From the NCBI RefSeq assembly GCF_018918125.1, contig NZ_JAHLQA010000047.1:1-59628 (forward strand): a stretch of 59,628 bases of DNA, given 5' to 3'. Origin of the DNA: Blautia sp. MSJ-19 (GTDB taxonomy: Bacteria; Bacillota; Clostridia; Lachnospirales; Lachnospiraceae). This document shows positions 54,187 to 59,628 of the stretch, one piece after another. The stretch's first letter is position 1; every line of letters starts with the position of its first letter. The notes beneath the pieces were generated by a model. It did not search any database and had not been told where the DNA came from. It saw only the letters and a list, made by a program, of their open reading frames with translations. A program made the position numbers and the translations under genes.

Positions 54187-54219
54187 AAAGGCATTCCAGA
54201 ATGTTTCCAGAGTGCCTTT
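54187..54219 (-). terminator. Terminator of the integrase 2 operon
   Basis: AAAGGCA (54187-54193) pairs with TGCCTTT (54213-54219), and A residues on the + strand give a T run for leftward transcripts. It lies just after the stop of integrase 2. Confidence 0.6.
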
Positions 54220-54227
54220 ATAGCTCT

Positions 54228-55394
54228 TTATATATTAAGTGTATCAGAAAGCTTTAGTATAGAATTTTTCTTTGTGTCTAAAAGAACATGAGTATATATA
54301 TCAGCAGTCATTTTAATGCTGGAATGTCCTAATAGATCCTGCATTACTTTTAAATCAATACCATTCTCAAGTCCTCTAGTAGCAAAAGTATGACGTAATG
54401 TGTGAGGATGAACATCTTCGAGTTCTGCTTCTTTACAAATGCTGTGCAAAGTACAATAGACAGTAGTATAGTTTAAGGATATACCGTAATAGTTGCAGAA
54501 GAGTAATCCATTATCATGATATCCCTTTTTAAATTTTTCCTTTTCATGTTCTCGTTGTTGCTTAAGATTTAAAAGCATATCCACTAATGCTGGAATAAGA
54601 GGGATGGATCTGTTCCCTGCCTTAGTTTTTGGTGTACTGTATTCCCGATGATAAGTCGTTTGATTATTATCATGATCACAGTATTCAATTTGTGTTCGAG
54701 TAACGCTTAAGATATGTTTTGAGAAATCAATATCATTCCAGGTAAGCGCTAAGGCTTCTCCGATTCGTAATCCGGTTCCGAGAATTAAAATAAATATCTC
54801 ACCATTACGGTGATTTTTGGCAGCAGATATAAGACGTTTTTGTTCTTGCACAGTGAGAACTCTAGGTGTGCGATCTTGCTTTAATGGCATTTTTACATGT
54901 GCTGCAGGGCTTTTGATGATTAATTCATTGTTTACAGCTTGTTCCAGGGCCGCTTTTAAGACACCTACGATTCTTTCAATAGTAATTGACGTTAATCCTT
55001 TATTGACCAAGCCGTTTACAAAGCGTTGTACCATGTCATTACGAAGGGAAGATAAACTATAACTGCCTAAATCAGGAGCAATATGGTTTCTTACATGAGC
55101 TTCATAGGCTGCATATGTCTGGGGTTTTACTGAATTTTTTTTGTATTCTTGTAACCAGAGATACATCCATTGCTCAACAGTCATTTTACTTGGTTCTATG
55201 TAGGTGTTATTATTGATGTCATTAAGTGCAGCAGTAAGTTTCTCCTGTACTTCTTTTCTTGTTTTTCCATAAAAAGCTTTTCTTTTCTGCTTTCCCTCCG
55301 GCGTTTTGCCAACAGTGATACGAGCCCACCAGGTACCATCAGGACGTTTGGAGATAGTTCCTTCGCCTTGTCCTCTTTTAGCCATATCATTCAC
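54228..55394 (-). CDS. Tyrosine recombinase (integrase 2), Tn916-like
   Basis: A 388-residue integrase. An N-terminal arm-type DNA-binding domain (residues about 10-60: [20 protein letters not shown]) resembles the three-stranded-sheet domain of Tn916 Int. The catalytic residues are Arg in [29 protein letters not shown] and the nucleophile Tyr in DIYTHV. Start ATG 55394 follows GAAAGGACGG and overlaps the upstream small gene by eight bases; ATG 55385 is an alternative. A second integrase beside integrase 1 suggests nested or composite mobile elements. Confidence 0.9.
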   Translation of the reverse strand: MNDMAKRGQGEGTISKRPDGTWWARITVGKTPEGKQKRKAFYGKTRKEVQEKLTAALNDINNNTYIEPSKMTVEQWMYLWLQEYKKNSVKPQTYAAYEAHVRNHIAPDLGSYSLSSLRNDMVQRFVNGLVNKGLTSITIERIVGVLKAALEQAVNNELIIKSPAAHVKMPLKQDRTPRVLTVQEQKRLISAAKNHRNGEIFILILGTGLRIGEALALTWNDIDFSKHILSVTRTQIEYCDHDNNQTTYHREYSTPKTKAGNRSIPLIPALVDMLLNLKQQREHEKEKFKKGYHDNGLLFCNYYGISLNYTTVYCTLHSICKEAELEDVHPHTLRHTFATRGLENGIDLKVMQDLLGHSSIKMTADIYTHVLLDTKKNSILKLSDTLNI

Positions 55395-55569
55395 CGTCCT
55401 TTCGATGCAAATATTGCTCTTTTAACTTGAGCTGTTCTGGTGAATGAGATAAAGCGTTCCACTGATCATCTGACATCACAGGAATATCCAAAAGTGGCAA
55501 CTCATCGTAGCCAGGCACATTGAGATCAGCTGTTTTGATTACGATATAGTTTACATTATTTACAATCAT
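55387..55569 (-). CDS. Small protein of unknown function in the mobile element
   Basis: A 60-residue acidic protein starting [16 protein letters not shown] with a strong AGGAGG before the ATG. Its stop overlaps the integrase 2 start, so the two are co-translated. I recognise no domain. By position it may be a recombination accessory factor, but a separate excisionase-like gene exists at 57265, so this is open. Confidence 0.6.
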   Translation of the reverse strand: MIVNNVNYIVIKTADLNVPGYDELPLLDIPVMSDDQWNALSHSPEQLKLKEQYLHRKDGE

Positions 55570-55584
55570 TGCTATTGCCTCCTG

Positions 55585-55860
55585 TTAAAGATAAATGTGT
55601 TTAAAGATATCACGAAACTCCCAGTCCTCCATGTAGATGCGTTCATGTATGACCTCCTGAAGCGGATCATTATTGGGATAAGTGTATTCTTTGCGAAGAT
55701 AATTTTTACAAATCATTATCTGTAATCCTTTTTTGATCTCTGAGGCTTTATAACCTCTGCTTTCAGCTCTGTCATAAAGAATTTCAAGCCCTCTTTTGTG
55801 AATTGGGGTTCTTCTGGAATATTTTTTAAGGAGCGCGTTGATTACTTCGTGCTTTTGCAT
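55585..55860 (-). CDS. Hypothetical protein of the mobile element
   Basis: A 91-residue basic protein (MQKHEVINALLKKYSRR). ATG 55860 is supported by AAAGGG eight bases upstream; an in-frame TTG six codons earlier is less likely. The composition suggests a small helical protein, possibly DNA binding. No family recognised. It follows a large hairpin at 55893-55948 on the same strand. Confidence 0.55.
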   Translation of the reverse strand: MQKHEVINALLKKYSRRTPIHKRGLEILYDRAESRGYKASEIKKGLQIMICKNYLRKEYTYPNNDPLQEVIHERIYMEDWEFRDIFKHIYL

Positions 55861-55892
55861 TTTATGTACCCTTTCCAATTTTGTTCTTGATA

Positions 55893-55948
55893 AAAGGGCA
55901 ATAGCAGTGGTATAATTCTTTTGCTAGAAGAATTTTGCATTGCCCTTT
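55893..55948. terminator. Large perfect hairpin between mobile-element genes
   Basis: AAAGGGCAAT (55893-55902) is exactly complementary to ATTGCCCTTT (55939-55948), with an inner ATTCTT/AAGAAT stem. It lies between two leftward genes and may terminate or attenuate transcription; only a short T run follows in the leftward direction. Confidence 0.5.
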
Positions 55949-55957
55949 GTGGTTATG

Positions 55958-56419
55958 CTACAAGCTCATTGTTACGCCAATAACAGTGGGCTTTTTCTTT
56001 TGGATTGAAGCTTTATCAATGGCAGCCATTATTTCTTTGTGCCGCTCCATAGTTCGTTTATGGCTTTCTGCCAGAAGCTGTTCTTCTTTTTGGAACATTT
56101 TTTGAATTTCTTCGCTTGTTGTCGGCTGTTCTGGTCTCCAGTCGGCCGTTTTTAGATGATTTACAGCTTTTTCTATTTCTACGATATGTCGTTTGTGATT
56201 TGCTTCAATAGATTCCAATTCCTTGATCAACCTTAACCAAGCAGATCGGGTAACGACAATGTACTGAAAGATGTCATATTTGACCATTTGAGCCTTGGGA
56301 AATTCAGCTTTAATAAAAGGAAACTGTTCATCTGCTAATTCTTCATTTGCTAACTGAAAAGGAATATCTTTGTGTTTTCGTATATCACGAAGATTATATT
56401 CTAAGTGCTCTTTATTCAT
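55958..56419 (-). CDS. Hypothetical protein with predicted coiled coil
   Basis: A 153-residue protein starting MNKEHLEYNLRDIRKHKD, with ATG 56419 sharing a base with the stop of the upstream gene (TAATG) and AAAGGAG upstream. Residues about 70-140 are rich in Glu, Lys, Ile and Leu with heptad-like spacing (LESIEANHKRHIVEIEKAV), suggesting a coiled coil. No family recognised. It is in an operon with the replication-initiator-like gene. Confidence 0.6.
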   Translation of the reverse strand: MNKEHLEYNLRDIRKHKDIPFQLANEELADEQFPFIKAEFPKAQMVKYDIFQYIVVTRSAWLRLIKELESIEANHKRHIVEIEKAVNHLKTADWRPEQPTTSEEIQKMFQKEEQLLAESHKRTMERHKEIMAAIDKASIQKKKPTVIGVTMSL

Positions 56420-57249
56420 TAAAGTTCTCCTTTCGTCCAATTGGCCTGTACCTTGTTGGAATAGTGGGCGTTCAGCTCCATAGATGAGTTGTATAGCATC
56501 GAGAGTATGTACTGAGGCTTCTTCTTGATTAACTGCCCATGCTCTTTAAATTGAAATAGAACGTGTTCAATATCCAAATAGGTTAATTTCATTAGGTTGC
56601 TTTTTACAAGTTCTCTGGGTTTGTCTTCTCCGTTTATCCGGACTGTTCTGCTCTGAGACATGAGAGCATCTAATATGATGCTTACGAATTCATCGATTAG
56701 TTCAATATCATCATTGTGAGAAATTTTAAGACCGGAATAATCTATGTTTTGATGGATTAAAGCAAGTGTTGCTTGTATTTCCGTCTGTCGGTCCGTTTTC
56801 CCCTGACAAGACTGGACATGATTATTACTAATGTTTAATTTATTGGTATTATAATTATTATTATGTTCCTGCTTTTCTACATATGGAGAAACCATATCTG
56901 GTTTTCCCATTTCTCGAAATTCGGTAAGTGGTTCAGGACATTCGTAAACTGTAGATTCCCAGCGAATAAAGTGTCCTTTATCATTACGAATGGGAACTTT
57001 TTCATAATAACCACATTCTCGTAGCTCTTTTAGCCCTGCATAAACAGATGCCTTGCCGTCTACAGAGTAATTAACTAAGTTACTAACGATAACTTTCCAG
57101 TTGTCCGGTTTGCTTAAGAGATAGGCGAGTATGCCTTTGGCTTTGTATGACAGTCGCGTATCTTCCAGAAAAGACTTATCAATCAATACAAAGCTACTGG
57201 GGCGCTTCTGGACTCTTATAATTTCATTTAAGCGTTTGTCTTCACTCAT
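56419..57249 (-). CDS. Replication-initiator-like winged-helix protein
   Basis: A 276-residue protein. Residues about 15-95 (FVLIDKSFLEDTRLSYKAKGILAYLLSK and following) are the winged-helix N-terminus found in RepA-like replication initiators and DnaD-like proteins of Firmicute plasmids and integrative elements. A low-complexity Asn-rich linker (about 130-150) and a helical C-terminus follow. GAGGA eight bases upstream supports ATG 57249; an in-frame TTG at 57255 is weaker. A role in element replication is inferred; a transcription regulator is the alternative. Confidence 0.7.
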   Translation of the reverse strand: MSEDKRLNEIIRVQKRPSSFVLIDKSFLEDTRLSYKAKGILAYLLSKPDNWKVIVSNLVNYSVDGKASVYAGLKELRECGYYEKVPIRNDKGHFIRWESTVYECPEPLTEFREMGKPDMVSPYVEKQEHNNNYNTNKLNISNNHVQSCQGKTDRQTEIQATLALIHQNIDYSGLKISHNDDIELIDEFVSIILDALMSQSRTVRINGEDKPRELVKSNLMKLTYLDIEHVLFQFKEHGQLIKKKPQYILSMLYNSSMELNAHYSNKVQANWTKGEL

Positions 57250-57264
57250 ATGCAAATTCCTCGC

Positions 57265-57495
57265 TTACCACAAGTTAACACCTTTATGATCCATTAAGAA
57301 GTCCCAGAAATCATCTCGTGGCACTACCATTCGTTTTCCCATTTTGATGGTAGGACAACCTTCAGTGTGCATAATCTGATAAGCAACTGCTTCGCAGACA
57401 TTTAATAATTCCTGAATGTGTCTTGCTTGTAAGATAGGTGGGTAATCTTCAATTTCTTTTGGTCTCGTGTTGACTAATTCGCATGTTTTTGCCAT
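57265..57495 (-). CDS. Excisionase-like helix-turn-helix protein
   Basis: A 76-residue protein with the excisionase/MerR-like fold: LQARHIQELLNVCEAVAYQIMHT, then KMGKRMVVPRDDFWDFL, the wing and recognition pattern of the Xis-type HTH family. AGGAGG precedes the ATG at 57495. It is the first gene of the leftward operon that ends with integrase 2, and diverges from the repressor gene across a set of operator-like repeats. It probably directs excision or activates the operon. Confidence 0.8.
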   Translation of the reverse strand: MAKTCELVNTRPKEIEDYPPILQARHIQELLNVCEAVAYQIMHTEGCPTIKMGKRMVVPRDDFWDFLMDHKGVNLW

Positions 57496-57527
57496 AATTA
57501 GTGCCTCCTTAAATGTATTTTATTTAC

Positions 57528-57635
57528 AACACGAACAAAGTGTGTTATTATCGAATTATATCTATGGTTAGACTAAATAAAACACACACGTTTTGTTCGT
57601 GTTAACTTTATTATACATGAACAATTTGTACGTGT
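57528..57635. promoter_or_regulatory. Divergent control region with three operator-like repeats
   Basis: ACACGAACAAA-type half-sites recur: AACACGAACAAAGTGTGTT (57528-57546), the inverted ACACGTTTTGTTCGTGTT (57585-57602), and CATGAACAATTTGTACGTG (57616-57634). Each is an imperfect palindrome of about 18 bp. They lie between the excisionase operon and the XRE repressor gene, as lambda-like operators do, and should bind that repressor. Confidence 0.65.
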
Positions 57636-57670
57636 CAATATATACTTTATTATTTTTTAGGAGGTACCAT

Positions 57671-58063
57671 ATGTTTTCGGAAAGATTAAAAACAAGTCGC
57701 AAATCTATAGGAAAAACACAAAGGGACCTCGCAGCTTATTTAGGTATATCCGAAAGGGGATACCAGAATTATGAGCTGGGAAAGCGAGAGCCTAGCCTGG
57801 AAGTGTTAAAACAGCTTGCAGATTATTTTGGAGTGACAACTGATTATCTTCTAGGGCGAACCGATGAGGCTAATGGAAACATTAGTCCATTACGGATAAG
57901 TAAAGAATTATATTTACTTTCCAGCCGTTTGTTTTTACTTCGTACAGATGAAGGTTTAACGACTAAAGAAATGGCTGCTAAGCTTGATATATCAGAAGAT
58001 CTTTATTGCAAATTGGAAGGATTGAATGAGGATAGAAAAGGTCCTCAACAAGCGTTGCTTTAA
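57671..58063 (+). CDS. XRE-family repressor of the mobile element
   Basis: A 130-residue regulator. An N-terminal XRE helix-turn-helix (FSERLKTSRKSIGKTQRDLAAYLG, then ERGYQNYELGKREPSLEVLKQLADYF, residues about 2-60) is followed by the linker TTDYLLGRTDE. A second HTH-like segment, LTTKEMAAKLDISEDLYCKLE, lies near residues 95-115. AGGAGG at 57659-57664 fixes ATG 57671; an upstream in-frame ATG would add a hydrophobic leader and is rejected. It is divergent from the excisionase gene and probably keeps the element silent. The ImmA-like protein encoded nearby could inactivate it. Confidence 0.85.
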   Translation: MFSERLKTSRKSIGKTQRDLAAYLGISERGYQNYELGKREPSLEVLKQLADYFGVTTDYLLGRTDEANGNISPLRISKELYLLSSRLFLLRTDEGLTTKEMAAKLDISEDLYCKLEGLNEDRKGPQQALL

Positions 58064-58070
58064 AGTTGAT

Positions 58071-58105
58071 TACCGTACCTTTAGTGGCACGGTTTTTGTT
58101 TTTTT
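58071..58105 (+). terminator. Terminator of the repressor gene
   Basis: ACCGTACC (58072-58079) pairs with GGCACGGT (58086-58093), with one mismatch, followed by TTTTTG and a longer T run. Confidence 0.75.
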
Positions 58106-58110
58106 GTGGG

Positions 58111-58222
58111 TAGGTATCAAGTAGGTATAATTAAGAAAAAATTTCCAAATAAAACACACACAAAAAGCCTTTGTTTTCAAGGGTTTAGAAGATATAAAGT
58201 TTTCAAGGTACTATTTTGGGTA
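58111..58222. repeat. Cluster of short repeats shared with the tRNA and integrase region
   Basis: No gene lies between 58064 and 58351 apart from the small RNA candidate. This part holds TAGGTATCAAGTAGGTATA (58111-58129, copy near 54152), AAAAGCCTT and TTTTCAAGG (58162-58180, as in the terminator after tRNA-Leu at 52885-52904), a further TTTTCAAGG (58200-58208), AGAAGATATAAAG (58187-58199, inverted copy near 54106), and TTGGGTACA (58215-58223, copy near 54018). The clustering suggests recombination sites or an element boundary. Confidence 0.4.
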
Positions 58223-58286
58223 CAAAAATAACAGCCACACAAATGTTCTGCTTGTGCGCCTGCCCCGAAGATGATACAATAATTCT

Positions 58287-58350
58287 TGCAAAATGAGCAT
58301 CTCTTCGGAGATCTAAGCCGCTTCAGTACGCCAATACTGAGGCGGTTTTT
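58287..58350 (+). ncRNA. Candidate small RNA with UUCG hairpin and terminator
   Basis: TTGTGC (58252-58257), 17 bases, TACAAT (58275-58280) with an extended TGA before it forms a good promoter. About seven bases later begins a region without a reading frame of note that contains ATCTC-TTCG-GAGAT (58299-58312), a stable cUUCGg tetraloop hairpin, and then an 11-bp terminator stem, CCGCTTCAGTA/TACTGAGGCGG (58318-58345), with five T. The predicted transcript is about 64 nt. It converges on the ImmA-like gene. No known family recognised. Confidence 0.6.
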
Positions 58351-58351
58351 A

Positions 58352-58816
58352 TTATTCAGCAGCAACAAATTTCATCACTGCAAATGGTTCAAAGTAAACA
58401 ACATAATTGTCAACAGCAGTACACACACCGTATTTAGATTTATAACACTGTATAGCTTCTTTCAGATATTCTTCTGTAGCATCCAGAAACTCAGCCATTT
58501 CGAAAAAGTTTCTGCAACCTGCTTCATAGGCTTTAATCAGACCGGTTAATCCAATCTTTAGATTATAACCATAGAACCGTGCGCGATATTCCTGTTTACG
58601 ATTCATGATGTCGGTCTGATCCAAAATGTCACCGGCACTGGTACAGTGATGACCAATTTCCTCTGCAAGTACACAGGATTTTTCTGCTTGTGTTTCTATA
58701 TCTTTTCGGATTGCTATTCGTCTACCTCTGAGCAAACCGTCATGCTGTACAAGAGCCTTTTCCTTTACTAATAAACCATTCTGATCAGCAGTAGCTAATA
58801 ATTGTTCATACGTCAA
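58352..58816 (-). CDS. ImmA/IrrE-like metallopeptidase
   Basis: A 154-residue protein. CVLAEEIGHHCTSAGD carries the ExxHH zinc-protease-like core seen in phage and ICE ImmA proteins, with Glu in place of the first His of HExxH. RKQEYRARFYGYNLKIGLTGLIKAYEAG is the usual second helix of the family. Start TTG 58816 is chosen because GGAG lies nine bases upstream and no in-frame ATG follows early. ImmA proteins cleave the repressor of their element to release it from silence. A structured RNA and terminator lie just upstream on the same strand. Confidence 0.82.
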   Translation of the reverse strand: MTYEQLLATADQNGLLVKEKALVQHDGLLRGRRIAIRKDIETQAEKSCVLAEEIGHHCTSAGDILDQTDIMNRKQEYRARFYGYNLKIGLTGLIKAYEAGCRNFFEMAEFLDATEEYLKEAIQCYKSKYGVCTAVDNYVVYFEPFAVMKFVAAE

Positions 58817-58841
58817 TGAGCATCACTCCTTAAAGTGAAAT

Positions 58842-58870
58842 AAAAAAGGTGTTACCATAATGGCAACACC
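58842..58870 (-). terminator. Terminator between the structured RNA and the ImmA-like gene
   Basis: On the minus strand GGTGTT (58870-58865) pairs with AACACC (58853-58848), with an inner stem GCCAT/ATGG, followed by six T (58847-58842). It lies about 26 bases before the ImmA-like start and about 12 bases after the structured RNA. Confidence 0.8.
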
Positions 58871-58881
58871 TTAATAGTAAG

Positions 58882-58965
58882 CCAAGTAACAAGATGGGCG
58901 GCGTATCCATCATCTCAGGTACTCTTGCGAGTGTGTCGGGGGCCTTTCCGACCTTTGCTACTTGG
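58882..58965 (-). ncRNA. Unrecognised multi-stem structured RNA
   Basis: A 7-bp closing stem (58882-58888 with 58959-58965: CCAAGTA/TACTTGG) encloses three hairpins: GATGG/CCATC (58893-58897, 58907-58911), ACTC-TTGC-GAGT (58921-58932) and GTCGG/CCGAC (58935-58939, 58948-58952). A consensus promoter points into it on the minus strand, and a terminator follows it. That is the layout of a riboswitch-like leader for the ImmA-like gene, or of a free small RNA of about 130 nt. It does not match any riboswitch consensus I know. Hairpin symmetry means it would also fold if read on the + strand. Confidence 0.65.
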
Positions 58966-58983
58966 TTATTATCTTATGCCATT

Positions 58984-59012
58984 ATTATAAAGATATATTC
59001 ACTATTTGTCAA
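58984..59012 (-). promoter_or_regulatory. Perfect consensus promoter driving the structured RNA
   Basis: On the minus strand TTGACA (59012-59007), exactly 17 bases, TATAAT (58989-58984). Transcription would start near 58977, a dozen bases before the closing stem of the structured RNA. It overlaps the end of the PBECR-like gene. Confidence 0.8.
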
Positions 59013-59373
59013 ATCTTTTTAAGCGACCATTGTCTATCCCGTGTTGTAATTTTCCAGGTGTAATTGTATGCAATGTAGCAACATAGAGATAATCTTCCGC
59101 CATATCAAGTTTTATACCTATTTGAACATTCTCGCTCATAACTTTTACCAATTCAAAACTTGTTCCTTTTTCGTTTGGATTTACACCAATATAATCAGGA
59201 TCTTCAATAACAGAAGATAACAAAGATAAATAAGGGAGACATTCAGGATGTCTTTTTTCAATATGTTTTTGCAAACCTTCTGATTGATAAATGAAATTAT
59301 GCGTTAAAGGTTCTGAAAGATAATTATTGAATTGTGGATTAAAAGGAGCGGTTATAAATACTTTAGGTTTCAT
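59002..59373 (-). CDS. PBECR-like (Barnase/EndoU/ColicinE5/RelE-like nuclease) domain protein
   Basis: A 123-residue protein. HIEKRHPECLPYLSLLSSVIEDPDYIG, FELVKVMSENVQIGIKLD and YLYVATLHTITPGKLQHGIDNGRLKRF follow the pattern of the PBECR family, RNase-fold domains found in phages and integrative elements as toxins or polyvalent-protein modules. It stands alone here, starting three bases after the stop of the upstream gene, so the pair are co-expressed and may be a toxin and its regulator or antitoxin. The family assignment is from remembered pattern only. Confidence 0.65.
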   Translation of the reverse strand: MKPKVFITAPFNPQFNNYLSEPLTHNFIYQSEGLQKHIEKRHPECLPYLSLLSSVIEDPDYIGVNPNEKGTSFELVKVMSENVQIGIKLDMAEDYLYVATLHTITPGKLQHGIDNGRLKRFDK

Positions 59374-59376
59374 TTT

Positions 59377-59628
59377 CTATTCCCATTCTGAATCATCATT
59401 CATAATATCAAGATCATGCTGAACGCCTTCCGATGTTTGTTCAACATCTGTACGGGTATGAGCTGCAAGAACGTCATCTTCCATCTGTTGGGTGGAGAGA
59501 AGATTCTGGGAGTATGTGAGTATTCTATCCTGATTATGCTTATTCAATTTCCTATAAGAAAGAATAAGCTCTGATTCTTCTTTAGTGTCACAATGGACAT
59601 TGTATAATTTGATAGTGGCAGCAGGGGT
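59377..59628 (-). CDS. C-terminal part of a regulator-like protein, cut by the right edge
   Basis: The frame is open from the window edge for 83 codons to TAG at 59379-59377. The visible part contains LILSYRKLNKHNQDRILTYS and LLSTQQMEDD, a helix pattern common just after the HTH of XRE-family repressors, and a very acidic end (DLDIMNDDSEWE). The start lies outside the window. It is the gene directly upstream of the PBECR-like gene and could be its transcriptional regulator or antitoxin (inference). Confidence 0.55.
   Translation of the reverse strand, partial: TPAATIKLYNVHCDTKEESELILSYRKLNKHNQDRILTYSQNLLSTQQMEDDVLAAHTRTDVEQTSEGVQHDLDIMNDDSEWE

Noticed and set aside
58894..59022. 42-codon + strand frame (MGGVSIISG start) across the structured RNA
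   Set aside because: There is no ribosome binding site and no + strand promoter, and the sequence is better explained by the stems of the RNA element and the consensus promoter on the minus strand.
52899..59628. Complete prophage
   Set aside because: Integrases, repressor, excisionase and ImmA-like genes are present, but no portal, terminase, capsid, tail or lysis gene is visible, so only a mobile element end or small integrative element is supported.

Overview
The window looks like part of the chromosome of an anaerobic gut-type Firmicute, most probably a Lachnospiraceae (Clostridia). The basis is the moderate GC content, strong AGGAGG-type ribosome binding sites, TTGACA/TATAAT promoters, and protein families typical of that group (CbiK-type chelatase, CnaB pilins with class C sortases, Tn916-like integrase). 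The genus cannot be read from the sequence. Nearly all core genes are on the + strand. Two Rrf2 regulators, a sulfate transporter and a siroheme pathway show that assimilatory sulfur metabolism dominates the left half.

Layout. (1) 0.4-7.9 kb: an MFS transporter, a CbiK-type sirohydrochlorin chelatase, cysK, a metY-type sulfhydrylase, an Rrf2 regulator without an Fe-S motif, a LacI-type regulator, and a rhodanese fused to a TtcA-like tRNA thiolase. (2) 8.0-12.3 kb: sulfate ABC transporter (binding protein, CysT, CysW, CysA) and an Fe-S-type Rrf2 regulator. (3) 12.5-21.3 kb: a long operon with a second O-acetylhomoserine sulfhydrylase, a small siroheme sulfite reductase fused to a ferredoxin, a TusA-like protein, a thioredoxin, a ThiS-like sulfur carrier with a C-terminal extension, a ThiF-like adenylyltransferase, a JAMM peptidase, AprA, AprB, CysD and CysN. 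Together these can take sulfate to homocysteine through a protein thiocarboxylate. (4) 21.6-27.2 kb: glycerol utilisation (GlpP, GlpK, an FAD glycerol-3-phosphate dehydrogenase and two partner proteins). (5) 27.3-33.8 kb: hemA, precorrin-2 dehydrogenase, hemC, cobA-hemD, hemB, hemL, i.e. glutamyl-tRNA to sirohydrochlorin. With CbiK this supplies siroheme for the sulfite reductase.

(6) 33.8-46.8 kb: a sortase-assembled pilus operon. A cyclic-dinucleotide (GEMM-I, c-di-GMP type) riboswitch followed by a terminator precedes a 2803-residue CnaB-repeat adhesin, a backbone pilin, two class C sortases and a small ancillary pilin. The adhesin gene carries a run of ten G early in its reading frame, and gain or loss of one G would truncate the protein, so the tip adhesin may be phase variable as well as riboswitch controlled. 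(7) 47-52.7 kb: ordinary genes (lactonase, aroC, corA, a rhomboid-like membrane protein, a diaminopimelate-decarboxylase-like enzyme). (8) 52.8-59.6 kb: tRNA-Leu(CAA) followed by a mobile region with two tyrosine recombinases, an excisionase-like protein, a replication-initiator-like protein, an XRE repressor with operator repeats, an ImmA-like protein, a PBECR-like protein and two candidate small RNAs. No relaxase, capsid or conjugation gene is visible, and the right end lies outside the window.

Most noteworthy: the complete thiocarboxylate sulfate-to-homocysteine operon using AprBA instead of CysC/CysH; the doubly controlled pilus; a palindrome (AAACATA-N9-TATGTTT) shared by sulfur promoters; and an unrecognised multi-stem RNA with its own consensus promoter and terminator ahead of the ImmA-like gene.
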